From a bacterium M00.F.Ca.ET.205.01.1.1 (GTDB lineage Bacteria; Pseudomonadota; Alphaproteobacteria; Rhizobiales; Rhizobiaceae): a stretch of 64,000 bases of DNA. A program made the position numbers and the translations under genes. Numbering within the stretch: position 1 is the stretch's first letter; every line of letters starts with the position of its first letter. Below are positions 16,909 through 26,309 of this stretch, piece after piece. The notes under the pieces are model-generated. The model saw nothing but the letters and a program-made list of their open reading frames with translations, did no database searches and had not been told where the DNA came from. The DNA is taken from positions 644,623 to 708,622 of the forward strand of contig SRUQ01000003.1 of assembly GCA_004791255.1 (NCBI GenBank), given 5' to 3'.

Positions 16909-17469
16909 GTGAGCGCAACCGACATCCACGATCCCAACCGTCGGGACTTTCTCTACGTCGCCACTGGCATGGCCGCAGTGGTCGGCGCCGGCGCCGTCGC
17001 CTGGCCCTTCATCGATCAGATGCGCCCCGATGCCTCGACCCTGGCTCTCGCCTCGGTCGAAGTCGATGTCTCCTCGCTGACCCCCGGCAGTTCGTTGATC
17101 GTCAAGTGGCGCGGCAAGCCGGTGGTGGTGCGCAACCGCACCGAAAAGGAACTGAAGGATGGCGAGGCGGTCAACCTCTCCGACCTCAAGGATCCGATCG
17201 CCCGTAACGCCAACCTGCCGTCCGACGCGCCGGCAACCGACGCCAACCGCACCACGCCCGGCAAGGAAGCCTGGATGGTCATGGTGCAGGTCTGCACGCA
17301 TCTGGGCTGCATTCCGCTCGGCCAGGAAGGCGATTTCGGCGGCTGGTTCTGCCCGTGCCACGGTTCGCAATACGATACCGCAGGCCGCATCCGCAAAGGC
17401 CCGGCGCCCGAGAACATGGCGATCCCGGTATTCAAGTTCATTTCCGATACCAAGATCCTTATCGGTTGA
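16909..17469 (+). CDS. petA: Ubiquinol-cytochrome c reductase, Rieske iron-sulfur subunit
   Basis: The 186-aa Rieske protein of the bc1 complex. An N-terminal twin-arginine motif (RRDFLY, 11-16) and membrane anchor (about 14-35) are followed by the periplasmic Rieske domain. Its 2Fe-2S ligands are Cys129/His131 (CTHLGC) and Cys148/His151 (CPCHG), with the disulfide cysteines in the same motifs. The start is GTG at 16909, which gives the normal Tat-anchor N-terminus. It is the first gene of petABC. Confidence 0.96.
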   Translation: MSATDIHDPNRRDFLYVATGMAAVVGAGAVAWPFIDQMRPDASTLALASVEVDVSSLTPGSSLIVKWRGKPVVVRNRTEKELKDGEAVNLSDLKDPIARNANLPSDAPATDANRTTPGKEAWMVMVQVCTHLGCIPLGQEGDFGGWFCPCHGSQYDTAGRIRKGPAPENMAIPVFKFISDTKILIG

Positions 17470-17486
17470 GGCAGGGGGATAATTCG

Positions 17487-18788
17487 ATGAGCGAGGGACA
17501 CTCGACCTACACGCCCAAGACCGGTATCGAACGCTGGTTCGATGCGCGCATGCCTCTGCCGCGGCTGGTCTATGACAGCTTCGTCGCCTATCCGGTGCCG
17601 CGCAACCTCAACTATGCCTGGACTTTCGGCGGCATCCTGTCGATCATGCTGGTGGCGCAGATCCTGACCGGGATCGTGCTGGCCATGCACTACACGGCCG
17701 ACACCAATCTCGCTTTCGGCTCCGTCGAAAAGATTATGCGTGATGTCAACTCCGGCTGGCTCTTGCGCTACATGCATGCCAACGGCGCGTCGTTCTTCTT
17801 CATCGCCGTCTACATCCACATCTTCCGCGGCCTCTATTACGGCTCCTACAAGGCGCCACGCGAGCTGCTCTGGATCCTCGGCTGCATCATCTACCTCCTG
17901 ATGATGGCGACCGGCTTCATGGGCTACGTGCTGCCATGGGGTCAGATGAGCTTCTGGGGCGCCACCGTCATCACCGGCTTCTTCAGTGCCATCCCGCTGG
18001 TCGGCGACTGGATCCAGCAGCTGCTGCTGGGCGGCTTTGCCGTCGACAATCCGACGCTCAACCGCTTCTTCGCGCTGCATTATCTCCTGCCTTTCATGAT
18101 TGCCGGCGTCGTCGTGCTGCACGTCTGGGCGCTGCACGTGACCGGCCAGAACAACCCGACCGGCATCGAGATCAAGTCGAAGACCGACACCGTCGCCTTC
18201 ACCCCCTACGCGACCATCAAGGACGCGTTCGGCATGATCGTGTTCCTGTTCTTCTTCGCCTATTTCGTCTTCTACCTGCCGAACTATCTCGGCCATCCCG
18301 ACAACTACATCGTCGCCAACCCGCTGAAGACGCCGGCCCATATCGTGCCCGAATGGTACTTCCTGCCGTTCTACGCGATCCTGCGCGCCATCACCTTCAA
18401 CATCGGGCCGATCAATTCCAAGCTCGGCGGCGTGCTGTGCATGTTCGGCGCCATCGTCATGCTGTTCCTGGTGCCGTGGCTCGACACCTCCAAGGTGCGC
18501 TCGGCGGTCTACCGGCCCTGGTACAAGCTGTTCTTCTGGCTGTTCGTGGCCGATGCCATCCTGCTCGGCTGGCTGGGCTCGCAGCCGGCGGAAGGCAGCT
18601 ATGTGTTCATGGCGCAGATGGCAACGCTGTTGTACTTCGCGTTCTTCCTGGTCGCGCTTCCGGTTCTCGGCCTGATCGAAACGCCGCGCAGGCTGCCGAA
18701 CTCGATCACCGAGGCGGTGCTCGAGAAGAACAAGGGCGGCAGCGGACATCCGGCGGGCGCTGCGGCCGCGCCAGAGACCAAGGGCTGA
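17487..18788 (+). CDS. petB: Ubiquinol-cytochrome c reductase, cytochrome b
   Basis: A 433-aa cytochrome b with about eight membrane helices that carries both b haems and the Qo and Qi quinone sites of the bc1 complex. Family landmarks are NYAWTFGG, the haem-helix segment [40 protein letters not shown], and the Qo-site [17 protein letters not shown] at 17487 follows a GGGGG Shine-Dalgarno, 18 bp after petA. The C-terminal tail is Gly/Ala-rich and variable. Confidence 0.96.
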   Translation: MSEGHSTYTPKTGIERWFDARMPLPRLVYDSFVAYPVPRNLNYAWTFGGILSIMLVAQILTGIVLAMHYTADTNLAFGSVEKIMRDVNSGWLLRYMHANGASFFFIAVYIHIFRGLYYGSYKAPRELLWILGCIIYLLMMATGFMGYVLPWGQMSFWGATVITGFFSAIPLVGDWIQQLLLGGFAVDNPTLNRFFALHYLLPFMIAGVVVLHVWALHVTGQNNPTGIEIKSKTDTVAFTPYATIKDAFGMIVFLFFFAYFVFYLPNYLGHPDNYIVANPLKTPAHIVPEWYFLPFYAILRAITFNIGPINSKLGGVLCMFGAIVMLFLVPWLDTSKVRSAVYRPWYKLFFWLFVADAILLGWLGSQPAEGSYVFMAQMATLLYFAFFLVALPVLGLIETPRRLPNSITEAVLEKNKGGSGHPAGAAAAPETKG

Positions 18789-18815
18789 GCGGTAGAGAAT
18801 CTAAGGGGATTTGGC

Positions 18816-19673
18816 ATGAAAAAGATTCTCACCTCGCTGGCGCTGATCGGCCTTGTGGTCGCCGGCACCGGGGCGATCGCCGCCGAAGAGGCACACAACG
18901 CCGCCGCGCCGACGCATTTCCCGATCAATGAGCCGAAGGAAATGGACTGGAGCTTCACCGGCCCGTTCGGCACCTATGACAAGGCGCAGCTGCAGCGCGG
19001 CCTGAAGGTCTACAAGGAAGTCTGCTCGGCCTGCCATTCGATGGATCTGGTGGCGTTCCGCACGCTCTCGGACCTCGGCTATAACGAGGCGCAGATCAAG
19101 TCGCTGGCGGCAAGCTACACCATCCATGACGGCCCCAACGATGCCGGCGAGATGTTCGACCGTCCCGGCAAGCCGTCCGACCACTTCCCGGCGCCGTTCG
19201 CCAACGTGGAAGCCGCTGCCGCCTCGAACGGTGGTGCTGCTCCGCCCGACATGTCGCTGCTGGCCAAGGCCCGCGGCGTCGAGCGTGGCTTTCCGCAGTT
19301 CGTCTTCGACATCTTCACCCAGTATGACGCGGGCGGCCCGGACTACATCCACTCGCTGCTGACCGGGTACGACCAGACACCGCCGGCCGGAATGGTCATC
19401 CCGGAAGGCACGCACTACAACCCGTACTTCATGTCGGGCGTGTCGCTGAAGATGCCCAAGCCGCTCTCGGACGGCCAGGTGACCTATGACGACGGCGCGC
19501 CGCAGACGATCGACCAGTATTCCCGCGACGTCTCGGCTTTCCTGACATGGGCGGCCGAGCCGCACATGGAAGACCGCAAGAAGACCGGCTTCCGCGTGCT
19601 GGTGTTCCTGCTCCTGTTCGGCGCCCTGGTCTACATGACCAAGCGCAAGGTATGGGAAGGCGTGGCCCACTAA
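18816..19673 (+). CDS. petC: Ubiquinol-cytochrome c reductase, cytochrome c1
   Basis: A 285-aa cytochrome c1 with a Sec signal peptide (1 to about 23), the haem c motif CSACH (C70, C73, H74), the axial Met in NPYFMSG (about M205) and a C-terminal membrane anchor (RVLVFLLLFGALVYM). It completes the bc1 complex, passing electrons from the Rieske centre to soluble or membrane cytochrome c. It is 27 bp downstream of petB and followed by an intrinsic terminator, so petABC forms a clean operon. Confidence 0.96.
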   Translation: MKKILTSLALIGLVVAGTGAIAAEEAHNAAAPTHFPINEPKEMDWSFTGPFGTYDKAQLQRGLKVYKEVCSACHSMDLVAFRTLSDLGYNEAQIKSLAASYTIHDGPNDAGEMFDRPGKPSDHFPAPFANVEAAAASNGGAAPPDMSLLAKARGVERGFPQFVFDIFTQYDAGGPDYIHSLLTGYDQTPPAGMVIPEGTHYNPYFMSGVSLKMPKPLSDGQVTYDDGAPQTIDQYSRDVSAFLTWAAEPHMEDRKKTGFRVLVFLLLFGALVYMTKRKVWEGVAH

Positions 19674-19742
19674 GGCATGCCGATATTCAGGTGATGCCGG
19701 CCTGCAAATGCCGGCACCCTGCCAAGCTGATAAATCCAAAAA

Positions 19743-19765
19743 GGGCGCCTTAGGCGCCCTTTCTT
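19743..19765 (+). terminator. Intrinsic terminator after petABC
   Basis: GGGCGCC-TTA-GGCGCCC (19743-19759) followed by TTTCTT, 70 bp past the petC stop codon. Confidence 0.8.
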
Positions 19766-19781
19766 GTTTCCGCAGGTGGCG

Positions 19782-19799
19782 CTGTCACATGGCCGTCAC
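19782..19799 (+). promoter_or_regulatory. Pho-box-like direct repeat upstream of acid phosphatase
   Basis: CTGTCAC (19782-19788), 4-nt spacer ATGG, CCGTCAC (19793-19799). This is the 7-4-7 spacing of the PhoB box (CTGTCAT-N4-CTGTCAT), matching 6 of 7 and 5 of 7 positions. It ends 44 bp before the start codon of a class A acid phosphatase, a classic phosphate-starvation gene. Confidence 0.5.
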
Positions 19800-19843
19800 C
19801 GCATCTGGCGATCCTGCGCCATTCCCAACCAAGGATCGCACCC

Positions 19844-20539
19844 ATGAAGAAATATGCATCGCTGGCGGCCGGCCTGCTGCTGCTGGTCATCGGCTCTGCC
19901 GCCCAGGCCGAAGACGCAAAGCCCTTCATCACCAACAAGGATGTCGATCTGACGATGATCCTGCCGTCGCCGCCGGCCAATGATTCGGCTGAGACCAAGG
20001 CCGAACTCGGCGCGGTGCTGACGCTGCAGGTGACACGTACGCCCGAAATGGTGGCAAGCGCGGTCGCCGATGCCGAGGAAAATGTCTGGCGCTTCGCTGA
20101 TGTCATGGGGCCGAATTTCAACAAGGAGAAGCTGCCGAAATTCAGCGCCTTCTTCGACCGCGTGGTGGCCACCGAAGGCGCCGTCGTCGACCCGGCCAAG
20201 GATGTCTGGAAGCGCCCGCGTCCGCACCAGCTCAGCGATCTGGTCAAGCCGGTGGTCAAGCTGTCGAGCTCAGGCTCCTGGCCTTCCGGCCACGCCACGG
20301 TCGGCACCATGATGGGCATCATCCTGGCCGACATGGTTCCGGAAAAGCGCGCCGAGATCATGGCCCGCGCGACGCAATATGCCCACAACCGCGTCGTCGG
20401 CGGCATCCATTATCCCTCCGATATCGAGATGGGCAAGATCTCCGGCAGCGTCATTGCCGCGGTGCTGCTCAACCGGGACGACTTCAAGGCCGAGTATGAA
20501 GCAGCCAGGGCCGAGCTTCGTTCCGATCTCGGCATGTAA
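19844..20539 (+). CDS. Class A non-specific acid phosphatase (PAP2 fold)
   Basis: A 231-aa exported phosphatase of the PhoN type. A signal peptide (1 to about 22) is followed by the three-part vanadium-haloperoxidase/PAP2 signature: KRPRP (123-127), PSGH (147-150, within GSWPSGHATVG) and R183 with GGIHYPSD (186-193). These enzymes release phosphate from many organic esters in the periplasm. The gene sits behind a Pho-box-like repeat and ends in a strong terminator, so it is a single-gene unit probably induced by phosphate limitation. Confidence 0.93.
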   Translation: MKKYASLAAGLLLLVIGSAAQAEDAKPFITNKDVDLTMILPSPPANDSAETKAELGAVLTLQVTRTPEMVASAVADAEENVWRFADVMGPNFNKEKLPKFSAFFDRVVATEGAVVDPAKDVWKRPRPHQLSDLVKPVVKLSSSGSWPSGHATVGTMMGIILADMVPEKRAEIMARATQYAHNRVVGGIHYPSDIEMGKISGSVIAAVLLNRDDFKAEYEAARAELRSDLGM

Positions 20540-20568
20540 CAGTTCACCGATACCGATCTGTTCGAGCG

Positions 20569-20592
20569 GGGCGCCTTCGGGCGCCCTTTTTT
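20569..20592 (+). terminator. Intrinsic terminator after acid phosphatase
   Basis: GGGCGCC-TTCG-GGCGCCC followed directly by six T; a UUCG tetraloop hairpin 30 bp past the stop codon. Confidence 0.9.
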
Positions 20593-20723
20593 GCGGCTGA
20601 GGCCGTCGCGGCGATCAGGAAGATCGCCCGGTGAAACAAGCACGTTGGCAGGATGGCATGCGATTGCTATTCGACACCTTGACGGCAGCGCAGGTCTGTC
20701 GTCGATTTGGCGTTTAAGGTTGG

Positions 20724-21872
20724 ATGATGCGGCTCAGCGACTGTCATAACTTTTCCGATTTCCGCCGCATGGCGCAGCGGCGCCTGCCGGGGCCGATCTT
20801 CGACTATATCGACGGCGCGGCCGACGACGAGACCACCTGCCGCCGCAACACCGAAAGCTTCGAGACTTGCGACCTCGTTCCCAACGTGCTGCGCGGGGTC
20901 AGCGATATCGATATGTCGGTGACTGTGATGGGCCAGAAGCTGGCCATGCCGGTCTATTGCTCGCCAACGGCGCTGCAGCGCCTGTTCCACCATGAAGGCG
21001 AGCGGGCAGTAGCCAAGGCGGCAGCCAAGTTTGGCACCATGTTCGGCGTCTCCTCGCTTGGCACGATAAGCCTGGAGGAAGCTCGCCGGATCAGCAGCAG
21101 CCCGCAGGTCTACCAGTTCTACTTCCACAAGGATCGCGGGCTCAACCGAGCGATGATGCAGCGGGCGAGGGAGGTTGGCGTCGAAGTGATGATGCTGACC
21201 GTCGACAGCATCACCGGCGGAAACCGCGAGCGCGACAAGCGCACCGGCTTTGCCATTCCCTTCAAGCTGAACCTTGCCGGCATGCTGCAATTCGCACTGA
21301 AACCGGCCTGGGCGATCAACTATTTCACCCATGAGGGGTTCAAGCTGCCGCAGCTCGACGAGCATGTCGACATGGGCGGCGGCACCATGTCGATCAGCCG
21401 CTACTTCACCGAGATGCTCGATCCGTCGATGACGTGGGAGGATGTCGCCGAGATGGTCAGGCTGTGGCCGGGGCCGTTCTGCCTCAAGGGCGTCATGTCG
21501 GTGGAAGATGCAAGGCGCGCCGTCGAGATCGGCTGCAAGGGTATCATCCTGTCAAACCATGCCGGCCGCCAGCTGGACGGCTCGCGAGCGGCTTTCGACC
21601 AGCTTGCCGAAATCGTCGATGCCGTCGGCGACCGGATCGACGTGATCATGGATGGCGGCGTCCATCGCGGCACGCATGTGCTGAAGGCGCTGTCGCTCGG
21701 CGCCAAGGCGGTCGGTGTCGGCCGCTATTACCTGTTCCCGCTTGCCGCGGCAGGGCAGCCCGGCGTCGAACGGGCGCTGGACCTGATGCGCATCGAGATC
21801 GAGCGCGGCATGAAGCTGATGGGCTGCACTACGGTCGACCAATTGTCGCGCCAGAATCTGCGCTTCCGGTAG
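20724..21872 (+). CDS. FMN-dependent alpha-hydroxy-acid oxidase/dehydrogenase (LldD-like)
   Basis: A 382-aa member of the FMN alpha-hydroxy-acid dehydrogenase family, which oxidises L-lactate, glycolate or mandelate-type substrates. The active-site signature SNHAGRQLDG (about 278-287) holds the catalytic His and the substrate-binding Arg; FMN phosphate binding is at DGGVHRGTHVLKALSLGA. The N-terminal FDYIDGAADDE is also typical. The substrate cannot be fixed from sequence; L-lactate dehydrogenase is the commonest annotation. A short inverted repeat (GATTGG-GAG-CCAATC) follows the stop codon. Confidence 0.9.
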   Translation: MMRLSDCHNFSDFRRMAQRRLPGPIFDYIDGAADDETTCRRNTESFETCDLVPNVLRGVSDIDMSVTVMGQKLAMPVYCSPTALQRLFHHEGERAVAKAAAKFGTMFGVSSLGTISLEEARRISSSPQVYQFYFHKDRGLNRAMMQRAREVGVEVMMLTVDSITGGNRERDKRTGFAIPFKLNLAGMLQFALKPAWAINYFTHEGFKLPQLDEHVDMGGGTMSISRYFTEMLDPSMTWEDVAEMVRLWPGPFCLKGVMSVEDARRAVEIGCKGIILSNHAGRQLDGSRAAFDQLAEIVDAVGDRIDVIMDGGVHRGTHVLKALSLGAKAVGVGRYYLFPLAAAGQPGVERALDLMRIEIERGMKLMGCTTVDQLSRQNLRFR

Positions 21873-21999
21873 CCGATTGGGAGCCAATCCATCGCCGGAT
21901 ACGCTTGTCTCGGGCGCGACATCGCGCTAGCCGTTGTCGGTCGCGCCGGGCCACAACAGGGACCGGCGCCGCCAGCTGCATCATCCGGAGAGCCGTCTC

Positions 22000-22545
22000 A
22001 TGAAACCTTCGCTCGAAGACACGCTGCTTGCGGCGATCCGCACCATTCCGGATTATCCGAAGCCCGGCATCCTGTTTCGCGATATCACTACGCTGCTTGG
22101 CAATGCGCGCGCCTTCCGCCGCGCCATCGATGAGCTGGTGCATCCCTATGCCGGCCAGAAGGTCGACAAGATCGCCGGCATCGAGGCGCGCGGCTTCATT
22201 CTTGGCGGCGCCGTCGCCCATCAGCTCTCGGCCGGCTTCGTGCCGATCCGCAAGAAGGGCAAGCTGCCTTATGAGACCGTGCGCGTCGCCTACAGCCTGG
22301 AATATGGGCTGGATGAGATGGAGATGCACAAGGACGGCATTTCACCCGGCGAGAAGGTGATCCTGGTCGACGATCTGATCGCCACCGGCGGCACAGCGGA
22401 GGCGGCGGTCAAGCTGCTGCGCCAGATAGGCGCCGATATTCTTGCCGCCTGCTTCGTCATCGACCTGCCGGATCTCGGCGGCCGCAAGAGGCTGGAAGCG
22501 CTGGATGTACCGGTAAGGACGCTGATTGGGTTTGAAGGACACTGA
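22000..22545 (+). CDS. apt: Adenine phosphoribosyltransferase
   Basis: A 181-aa Apt, which makes AMP from adenine and PRPP in purine salvage. The PRPP loop is [13 protein letters not shown] (about 121-133), with the family segments [15 protein letters not shown] near the N-terminus and [16 protein letters not shown]. The start ATG 22000 has GGAG nine bases upstream and gives the standard length. In rhizobia apt commonly sits near petABC, as here. Confidence 0.95.
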   Translation: MKPSLEDTLLAAIRTIPDYPKPGILFRDITTLLGNARAFRRAIDELVHPYAGQKVDKIAGIEARGFILGGAVAHQLSAGFVPIRKKGKLPYETVRVAYSLEYGLDEMEMHKDGISPGEKVILVDDLIATGGTAEAAVKLLRQIGADILAACFVIDLPDLGGRKRLEALDVPVRTLIGFEGH

Positions 22546-22553
22546 GCGTCTTT

Positions 22554-22578
22554 CCCTTCCCCCACAAGGGAGGGAAGG
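22554..22578. repeat. Imperfect hairpin repeat, C-rich arm / ACAA loop / G-rich arm
   Basis: A CCTTCC-type arm, ACAA and a GGGAGGGAAGG arm, starting 9 bp after the apt stop codon. It has the same design and loop as the perfect hairpin at 53993-54014, so both look like copies of one dispersed intergenic repeat. It lies between convergent apt and MaoC genes. Confidence 0.55.
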
Positions 22579-22592
22579 AAGGGGCGCTGCCG

Positions 22593-23054
22593 CTACTCCA
22601 CTTTCACCAGCACGGCGCTTTCGAACTCCAGCACCTTGTCGCCGGTCGAATCGGAGGCCTCGCAGAGCAGCCCCAGCAGCCGCCAGCCTGGACGCGATGA
22701 GATCGGGCGGTGGGACAGTGCGGTGCGCGCGAAGGTGACGGTCTCACCGGCGAAGACCGGCTTCAGCCATTTCAGGTTCTTGAAGCCGGGCGAAGGGCCG
22801 AATTCGGGCGCCGGGCCGGGCCCGGTCCATTCGGCGCCCATGCGGGTTTCGAGGTTGAGCTTCATCCAGGTGGCGGCGGTGTGCCAGCCGGACGCGCAGA
22901 GCCCGCCCAGCACGCTCTTCCTGGCCGCATCCTCGTCGATGTGGAAGATCTGCGGGTCGTATTTGCGGGCGAAGGCCTTGATCGCGTCGGCCTCGAATCT
23001 ATGCGAGCCGAGCGGGACCGTGGTGCCGATGCGGAAGAATTCGTCCAGCGTCAT
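22593..23054 (-). CDS. MaoC-family hotdog dehydratase, second of a pair
   Basis: A 153-aa MaoC-like hotdog-fold protein. The hydratase motif region is KYDPQIFHIDEDAARKSVLGG (Asp and His of the R-hydratase-type site), followed by GLCASGWHTAATWMK. Members hydrate enoyl-CoA or act in acyl catabolism; the substrate is unknown. Its ATG overlaps the TGA of the upstream MaoC gene (ATGA), so the two are translationally coupled and probably form a heteromer. The frame extends far upstream but only this start fits. Confidence 0.88.
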   Translation of the reverse strand: MTLDEFFRIGTTVPLGSHRFEADAIKAFARKYDPQIFHIDEDAARKSVLGGLCASGWHTAATWMKLNLETRMGAEWTGPGPAPEFGPSPGFKNLKWLKPVFAGETVTFARTALSHRPISSRPGWRLLGLLCEASDSTGDKVLEFESAVLVKVE

Positions 23055-23521
23055 GACGCGCTCCCGGCGGCAGCGCGCGTCAGGAACATGACTGAGTTTT
23101 CGAACTCGAAGACGCTTTCGCCGCGCTGGTTGACCAGTTCGCTGCGCATGGTGACGAAGCCGAGTTGAGGCTTCGACCGCGACAGGCGCTTGGCGAGAAC
23201 CACCAGGCTTCCCTTCAGCGTGTCGCCGGCCAGCACCGGCTTCTTCCATTTGGCCTGATCGACGCCGGGCGACCCCTGGCAGGTCGAGTCGAGCAGGAAG
23301 GCGTCGCACAGCATGCGCATGAACATGGCGCAGGTGTGCCAGCCCGAGGCCGAGAGGCCGCCGAGGATGCTCGCTTTGCCGGCTTCCTCGTCGAGATGCA
23401 TGGGCTGCGCGTCGAATTCGCTGGCGAATTCCACGATCTCGGCGGCGCTCACCTGCTTCGTGCCGAGGTCGAACGAGGCGCCCTCGACGAAGTCCTCATA
23501 GGCCCATGTCTTTGCGGTCAT
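23051..23521 (-). CDS. MaoC-family hotdog dehydratase, first of a pair
   Basis: A 156-aa MaoC-like protein, related to the gene it overlaps. It shows FASEFDAQPMHLDEEAGKASILGG, with the Asp/His hydratase residues, followed by GLSASGWHTCAMFMRM. Tandem single-hotdog MaoC proteins often assemble into one double-hotdog hydratase. The pair lies downstream of ychF on the same strand, after a 300-bp gap, so it may have its own promoter. Confidence 0.88.
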   Translation of the reverse strand: MTAKTWAYEDFVEGASFDLGTKQVSAAEIVEFASEFDAQPMHLDEEAGKASILGGLSASGWHTCAMFMRMLCDAFLLDSTCQGSPGVDQAKWKKPVLAGDTLKGSLVVLAKRLSRSKPQLGFVTMRSELVNQRGESVFEFENSVMFLTRAAAGSAS

Positions 23522-23669
23522 GCTGTGGCATCCCTGCAGAACGCGCGATCCCCATGGATCGGAAAACCCGGATGCAGGCCGCGGGCGGTTTGGTCAAGCC
23601 CTTTCTGGTGAGCCAGACCGAGGAGGTGGCCCGCGGCGGCGGTCAGGGCCACCCGCCGGGTCATGGCGC

Positions 23670-23822
23670 CTACCTGGCGTTCGGCAGTATCTGGTGCAGC
23701 GCGATGGCCCAGACGGCGCCGAGGGCGATGGACGAGTCCAGTATGTCCTGCACGACATCAGGCAGCGCCTTGACGAAGTCCGGCGGCGCCAGCGTGGCGA
23801 ACCGGGCCGTGACCTCCGTCAA
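23670..23822 (-). CDS. Candidate 50-aa small protein after ychF
   Basis: An open frame starting with TTG one base after the ychF stop codon. The sequence (FATLAPPDFVKALPDVVQDI, then SIALGAVWAIALHQIL) reads like a natural amphipathic protein, unlike typical antisense shadows here. There is no ATG or GTG and no separate ribosome-binding site, so it would depend on re-initiation after ychF. The remaining ~150 bp to the MaoC pair contains nothing I can identify. Confidence 0.25.
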   Translation of the reverse strand: MTEVTARFATLAPPDFVKALPDVVQDILDSSIALGAVWAIALHQILPNAR

Positions 23823-23823
23823 A

Positions 23824-24927
23824 TCAGGTGTTGAACTTGAACAGCATGATGTCGCCGTCCTGGACGACATATTCCTTGCCTTCATCGCGCGCCTTGCCGG
23901 CTTCCTTGGCCGCCACTTCCCCGCCAAGCGTGATGAAGTCGTTGTAGGCGATGGTCTGGGCGCGGATGAAGCCGCGCTCGAAATCGGTGTGAATGACGCC
24001 GGCCGCCTGGGGTGCCTTGTCGCCCTTGTGCACCGTCCAGGCGCGCGTCTCCTTCGGCCCAACGGTAAAATAGGTGATGAGGTGCAACAGGTCGTAGCCG
24101 GCGCGGATCACCTTGTTCAGGCCGGGCTCGTCGAGGCCGAGCGAGGACAGGAATTCCATCTCTTCCTCGTCGGAAAGCTGGGCGACTTCCGCCTCGATCG
24201 CCGCCGAGATCACCACCGTGCCGGCGCCTTGCGCGGCGGCCATTTTCTCCACAGCCTTTGTGTGGTCGTTGCCGGTCGCCGCATCGGCCTCGGCGACGTT
24301 GCAGACATAGAGCACGGGATGCGAGGTCAAAAGGTTGAGCCCCTGCAGGATGCGCAAATCTTCGGCCGAAATACCCTTGAGCAGGATACGGGTCGGCTTG
24401 CCGGCTTGCAGCAATTCGAGCGCTGCCTCCATCATCGGCAGCACGGCGGTGGCTTCCTTGTCCTTGCTGCCGGCGCGCTTGCGGAATTGCACGATGCGGC
24501 GCTCGAGGCTGTCGAGGTCGGCAAGCATCAGCTCGGTCTCGACCGTCTCGGCGTCGGCGACGGGGTCGATGCGGCCCTCGACATGGGTGATGTCGTCATC
24601 CTCGAAGCAGCGCAGCACGTGGACGATGGCGTCGACCTCGCGGATGTTGGCGAGGAACTGGTTGCCCAGCCCTTCGCCCTTGGAGGCGCCGCGCACCAGG
24701 CCGGCAATGTCGACGAAGGAGATGCGGGTCGGGATGATCTCCTTCGACTTGCCGATCGCGGCGATCTTCTGCAGGCGCGGGTCCGGCACCGCCACCTCGC
24801 CGGTGTTCGGTTCGATGGTGCAGAACGGATAGTTGGCGGCCTGCGCCGCCGCCGTCCTGGTCAACGCGTTGAAGAGCGTCGACTTGCCGACGTTGGGCAA
24901 GCCAACGATGCCGCATTTGAAACCCAT
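23824..24927 (-). CDS. ychF: Redox-regulated ATPase YchF (Obg family)
   Basis: A 367-aa YchF/OLA1. The G1 loop GLPNVGKST (9-17) is followed by the G3 region FVDIAGLVRGASKGEGLGNQF, the YchF-type coiled coil and a C-terminal TGS domain (YFTVGPKETRAWTVHKG onwards). YchF binds ATP rather than GTP, associates with ribosomes and affects translation and oxidative-stress responses. ATG at 24927 is the family start; 23 upstream codons in frame are not conserved. It sits in the rplY-pth-ychF neighbourhood. Confidence 0.95.
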   Translation of the reverse strand: MGFKCGIVGLPNVGKSTLFNALTRTAAAQAANYPFCTIEPNTGEVAVPDPRLQKIAAIGKSKEIIPTRISFVDIAGLVRGASKGEGLGNQFLANIREVDAIVHVLRCFEDDDITHVEGRIDPVADAETVETELMLADLDSLERRIVQFRKRAGSKDKEATAVLPMMEAALELLQAGKPTRILLKGISAEDLRILQGLNLLTSHPVLYVCNVAEADAATGNDHTKAVEKMAAAQGAGTVVISAAIEAEVAQLSDEEEMEFLSSLGLDEPGLNKVIRAGYDLLHLITYFTVGPKETRAWTVHKGDKAPQAAGVIHTDFERGFIRAQTIAYNDFITLGGEVAAKEAGKARDEGKEYVVQDGDIMLFKFNT

Positions 24928-25017
24928 TGTGTCCGGTCCTATCGGGAAAAGCGAAATTTGATGAGGGCTATGAGCGATAGGGGTGATGAACGTCAAGCCC
25001 CGCTGCGTTGGCGGATA

Positions 25018-25563
25018 TCATTGAAACCGGTCGGTTATGTCACGCCAAGAGAACTGACCTGGGCGTCCTTGCGCACCGCAGAAGGTGAGCAGGATCGACT
25101 TGGCCTCTGCGGATGCCAGCTTCTCGTTGGAGTTAACCGTTACCTGAAAACCGTTCGTCGCAATAGCAATCTGGCCGCTTGACTTGTCAGCAAGTCGGCC
25201 AGCCACCCAATGTTTGAATGTACCATGCGCATATTCCCGCCATTCCACAGTAAAAGCGCCGTTGCCACCTGCAGTTTGTGCAAAATCGCCATTCTTGGCA
25301 GTCAGGATGAGGAACCCGGGTCCGCCATCAGGCGTCATGCGATCGATCGCCGCTGCGACAACATCCTTAGATGGATTGATGATCGGCTTCTCGCCTTCAA
25401 TCTCTGCCGTGCAGCCCATGAGCCCAGAATGTTCCAGTTGATGTGTCGCGGTTTGGATATTGGCAAAATCTGAGGTTTGTACGGCGCTTTGAAACGCTGC
25501 AACGATAATCCATGGCAGTGCGAATGGGATGGTGCCAAGCATGTTGTTGCCGAACTCGATCAA
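25018..25563 (-). CDS. Hypothetical protein between pth and ychF
   Basis: A 181-aa protein I do not recognise. It starts at TTG 25563, overlapping the pth stop (TTGA), or at ATG 25542, which would give an N-terminal hydrophobic stretch ([17 protein letters not shown]). The body has a mixed alpha/beta look ([30 protein letters not shown]). Codon use is clearly less GC-biased than in pth and ychF. Insertion of a compositionally different gene into a conserved housekeeping operon suggests acquisition. Confidence 0.6.
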   Translation of the reverse strand: MIEFGNNMLGTIPFALPWIIVAAFQSAVQTSDFANIQTATHQLEHSGLMGCTAEIEGEKPIINPSKDVVAAAIDRMTPDGGPGFLILTAKNGDFAQTAGGNGAFTVEWREYAHGTFKHWVAGRLADKSSGQIAIATNGFQVTVNSNEKLASAEAKSILLTFCGAQGRPGQFSWRDITDRFQ

Positions 25564-26285
25564 TTCTCTTTCTTGCCGAGCAGTTTCTTCAGCATCGCGG
25601 CCATCGGGCCGCTTTCCGGCAGTTTGACGGCCGGCTGCGGCGGGCGTGCCTGGCGGACATGACTTTGCTGCTTGGGCGCTTGCTTCTGCGCCGGCTTTTC
25701 CGGTTCCGCGTCAGCCTTGCCCTGGACGGCGAGGGCGGCCTTGTTCATGAAGCCGGAGTCGTCGCCCTTGACGATCATGGCGGCATTGTCGGCGATCGCG
25801 TCAAGCAGCGGCTCCAGCCATTCGCGGTCGGCCTTGGCGAAATCGCCCAGCACATGGTGCTGGACCATCTCCTTGACGCCGGGATGGCCGACGCCGATGC
25901 GCACGCGGCGATAGGCGTTGCCGACATGGCCGTCGATGGAGCGGATGCCGTTGTGGCCGCCGGCGCCGCCGCCGGTCTTGATGCGCAGCTTGCCTTCGGC
26001 AAGGTCGATCTCGTCGTAGAAGACGGTGAGCGCGGAAAGGTCGAGCTTGTAGAAGCGCAGCGCTTCGCCGACCGACTGGCCGGACAGGTTCATGAAGGTC
26101 TGCGGCTTGATCAGGATGATCTTTTCACCGCCGAGCGTGCCTTCGGCGATCAGCCCCTGGAATTTCTTCGACCAGGGCGAAAAGGAATGGCGGCGGGCGA
26201 TAGCGTCCGCCGCCATGAAGCCGACATTGTGCCGGTTATCAGCGTATTTCGCGCCCGGATTGCCGAGGCCTGCAAATACAAGCAT
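25560..26285 (-). CDS. pth: Peptidyl-tRNA hydrolase
   Basis: A 241-aa Pth, which frees tRNA from peptidyl-tRNAs dropped by the ribosome. The catalytic His is in ADNRHNVGF (H19), with conserved PQTFMNLSG, the Asp in VFYDEIDL and [13 protein letters not shown]. The last ~50 residues are a Gln/Pro/Lys-rich tail typical of rhizobial Pth and probably disordered. It is 24 bp downstream of rplY, a pairing conserved across alphaproteobacteria. Confidence 0.96.
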   Translation of the reverse strand: MLVFAGLGNPGAKYADNRHNVGFMAADAIARRHSFSPWSKKFQGLIAEGTLGGEKIILIKPQTFMNLSGQSVGEALRFYKLDLSALTVFYDEIDLAEGKLRIKTGGGAGGHNGIRSIDGHVGNAYRRVRIGVGHPGVKEMVQHHVLGDFAKADREWLEPLLDAIADNAAMIVKGDDSGFMNKAALAVQGKADAEPEKPAQKQAPKQQSHVRQARPPQPAVKLPESGPMAAMLKKLLGKKEN

Positions 26286-26309
26286 CGTCCGCTCCGGGCG
26301 TGAAAAGAG

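Noticed and set aside
17016..18749. A 577-aa minus-strand open frame across petA-petB
   Set aside because: It is the antisense shadow of two certain genes; its Asp/Arg/Gln/Val-rich composition is what GC-rich codons give in reverse.
23506..25182. A 558-aa plus-strand frame over ychF
   Set aside because: Antisense to ychF, with His/Asp/Gly-rich reverse-codon composition.
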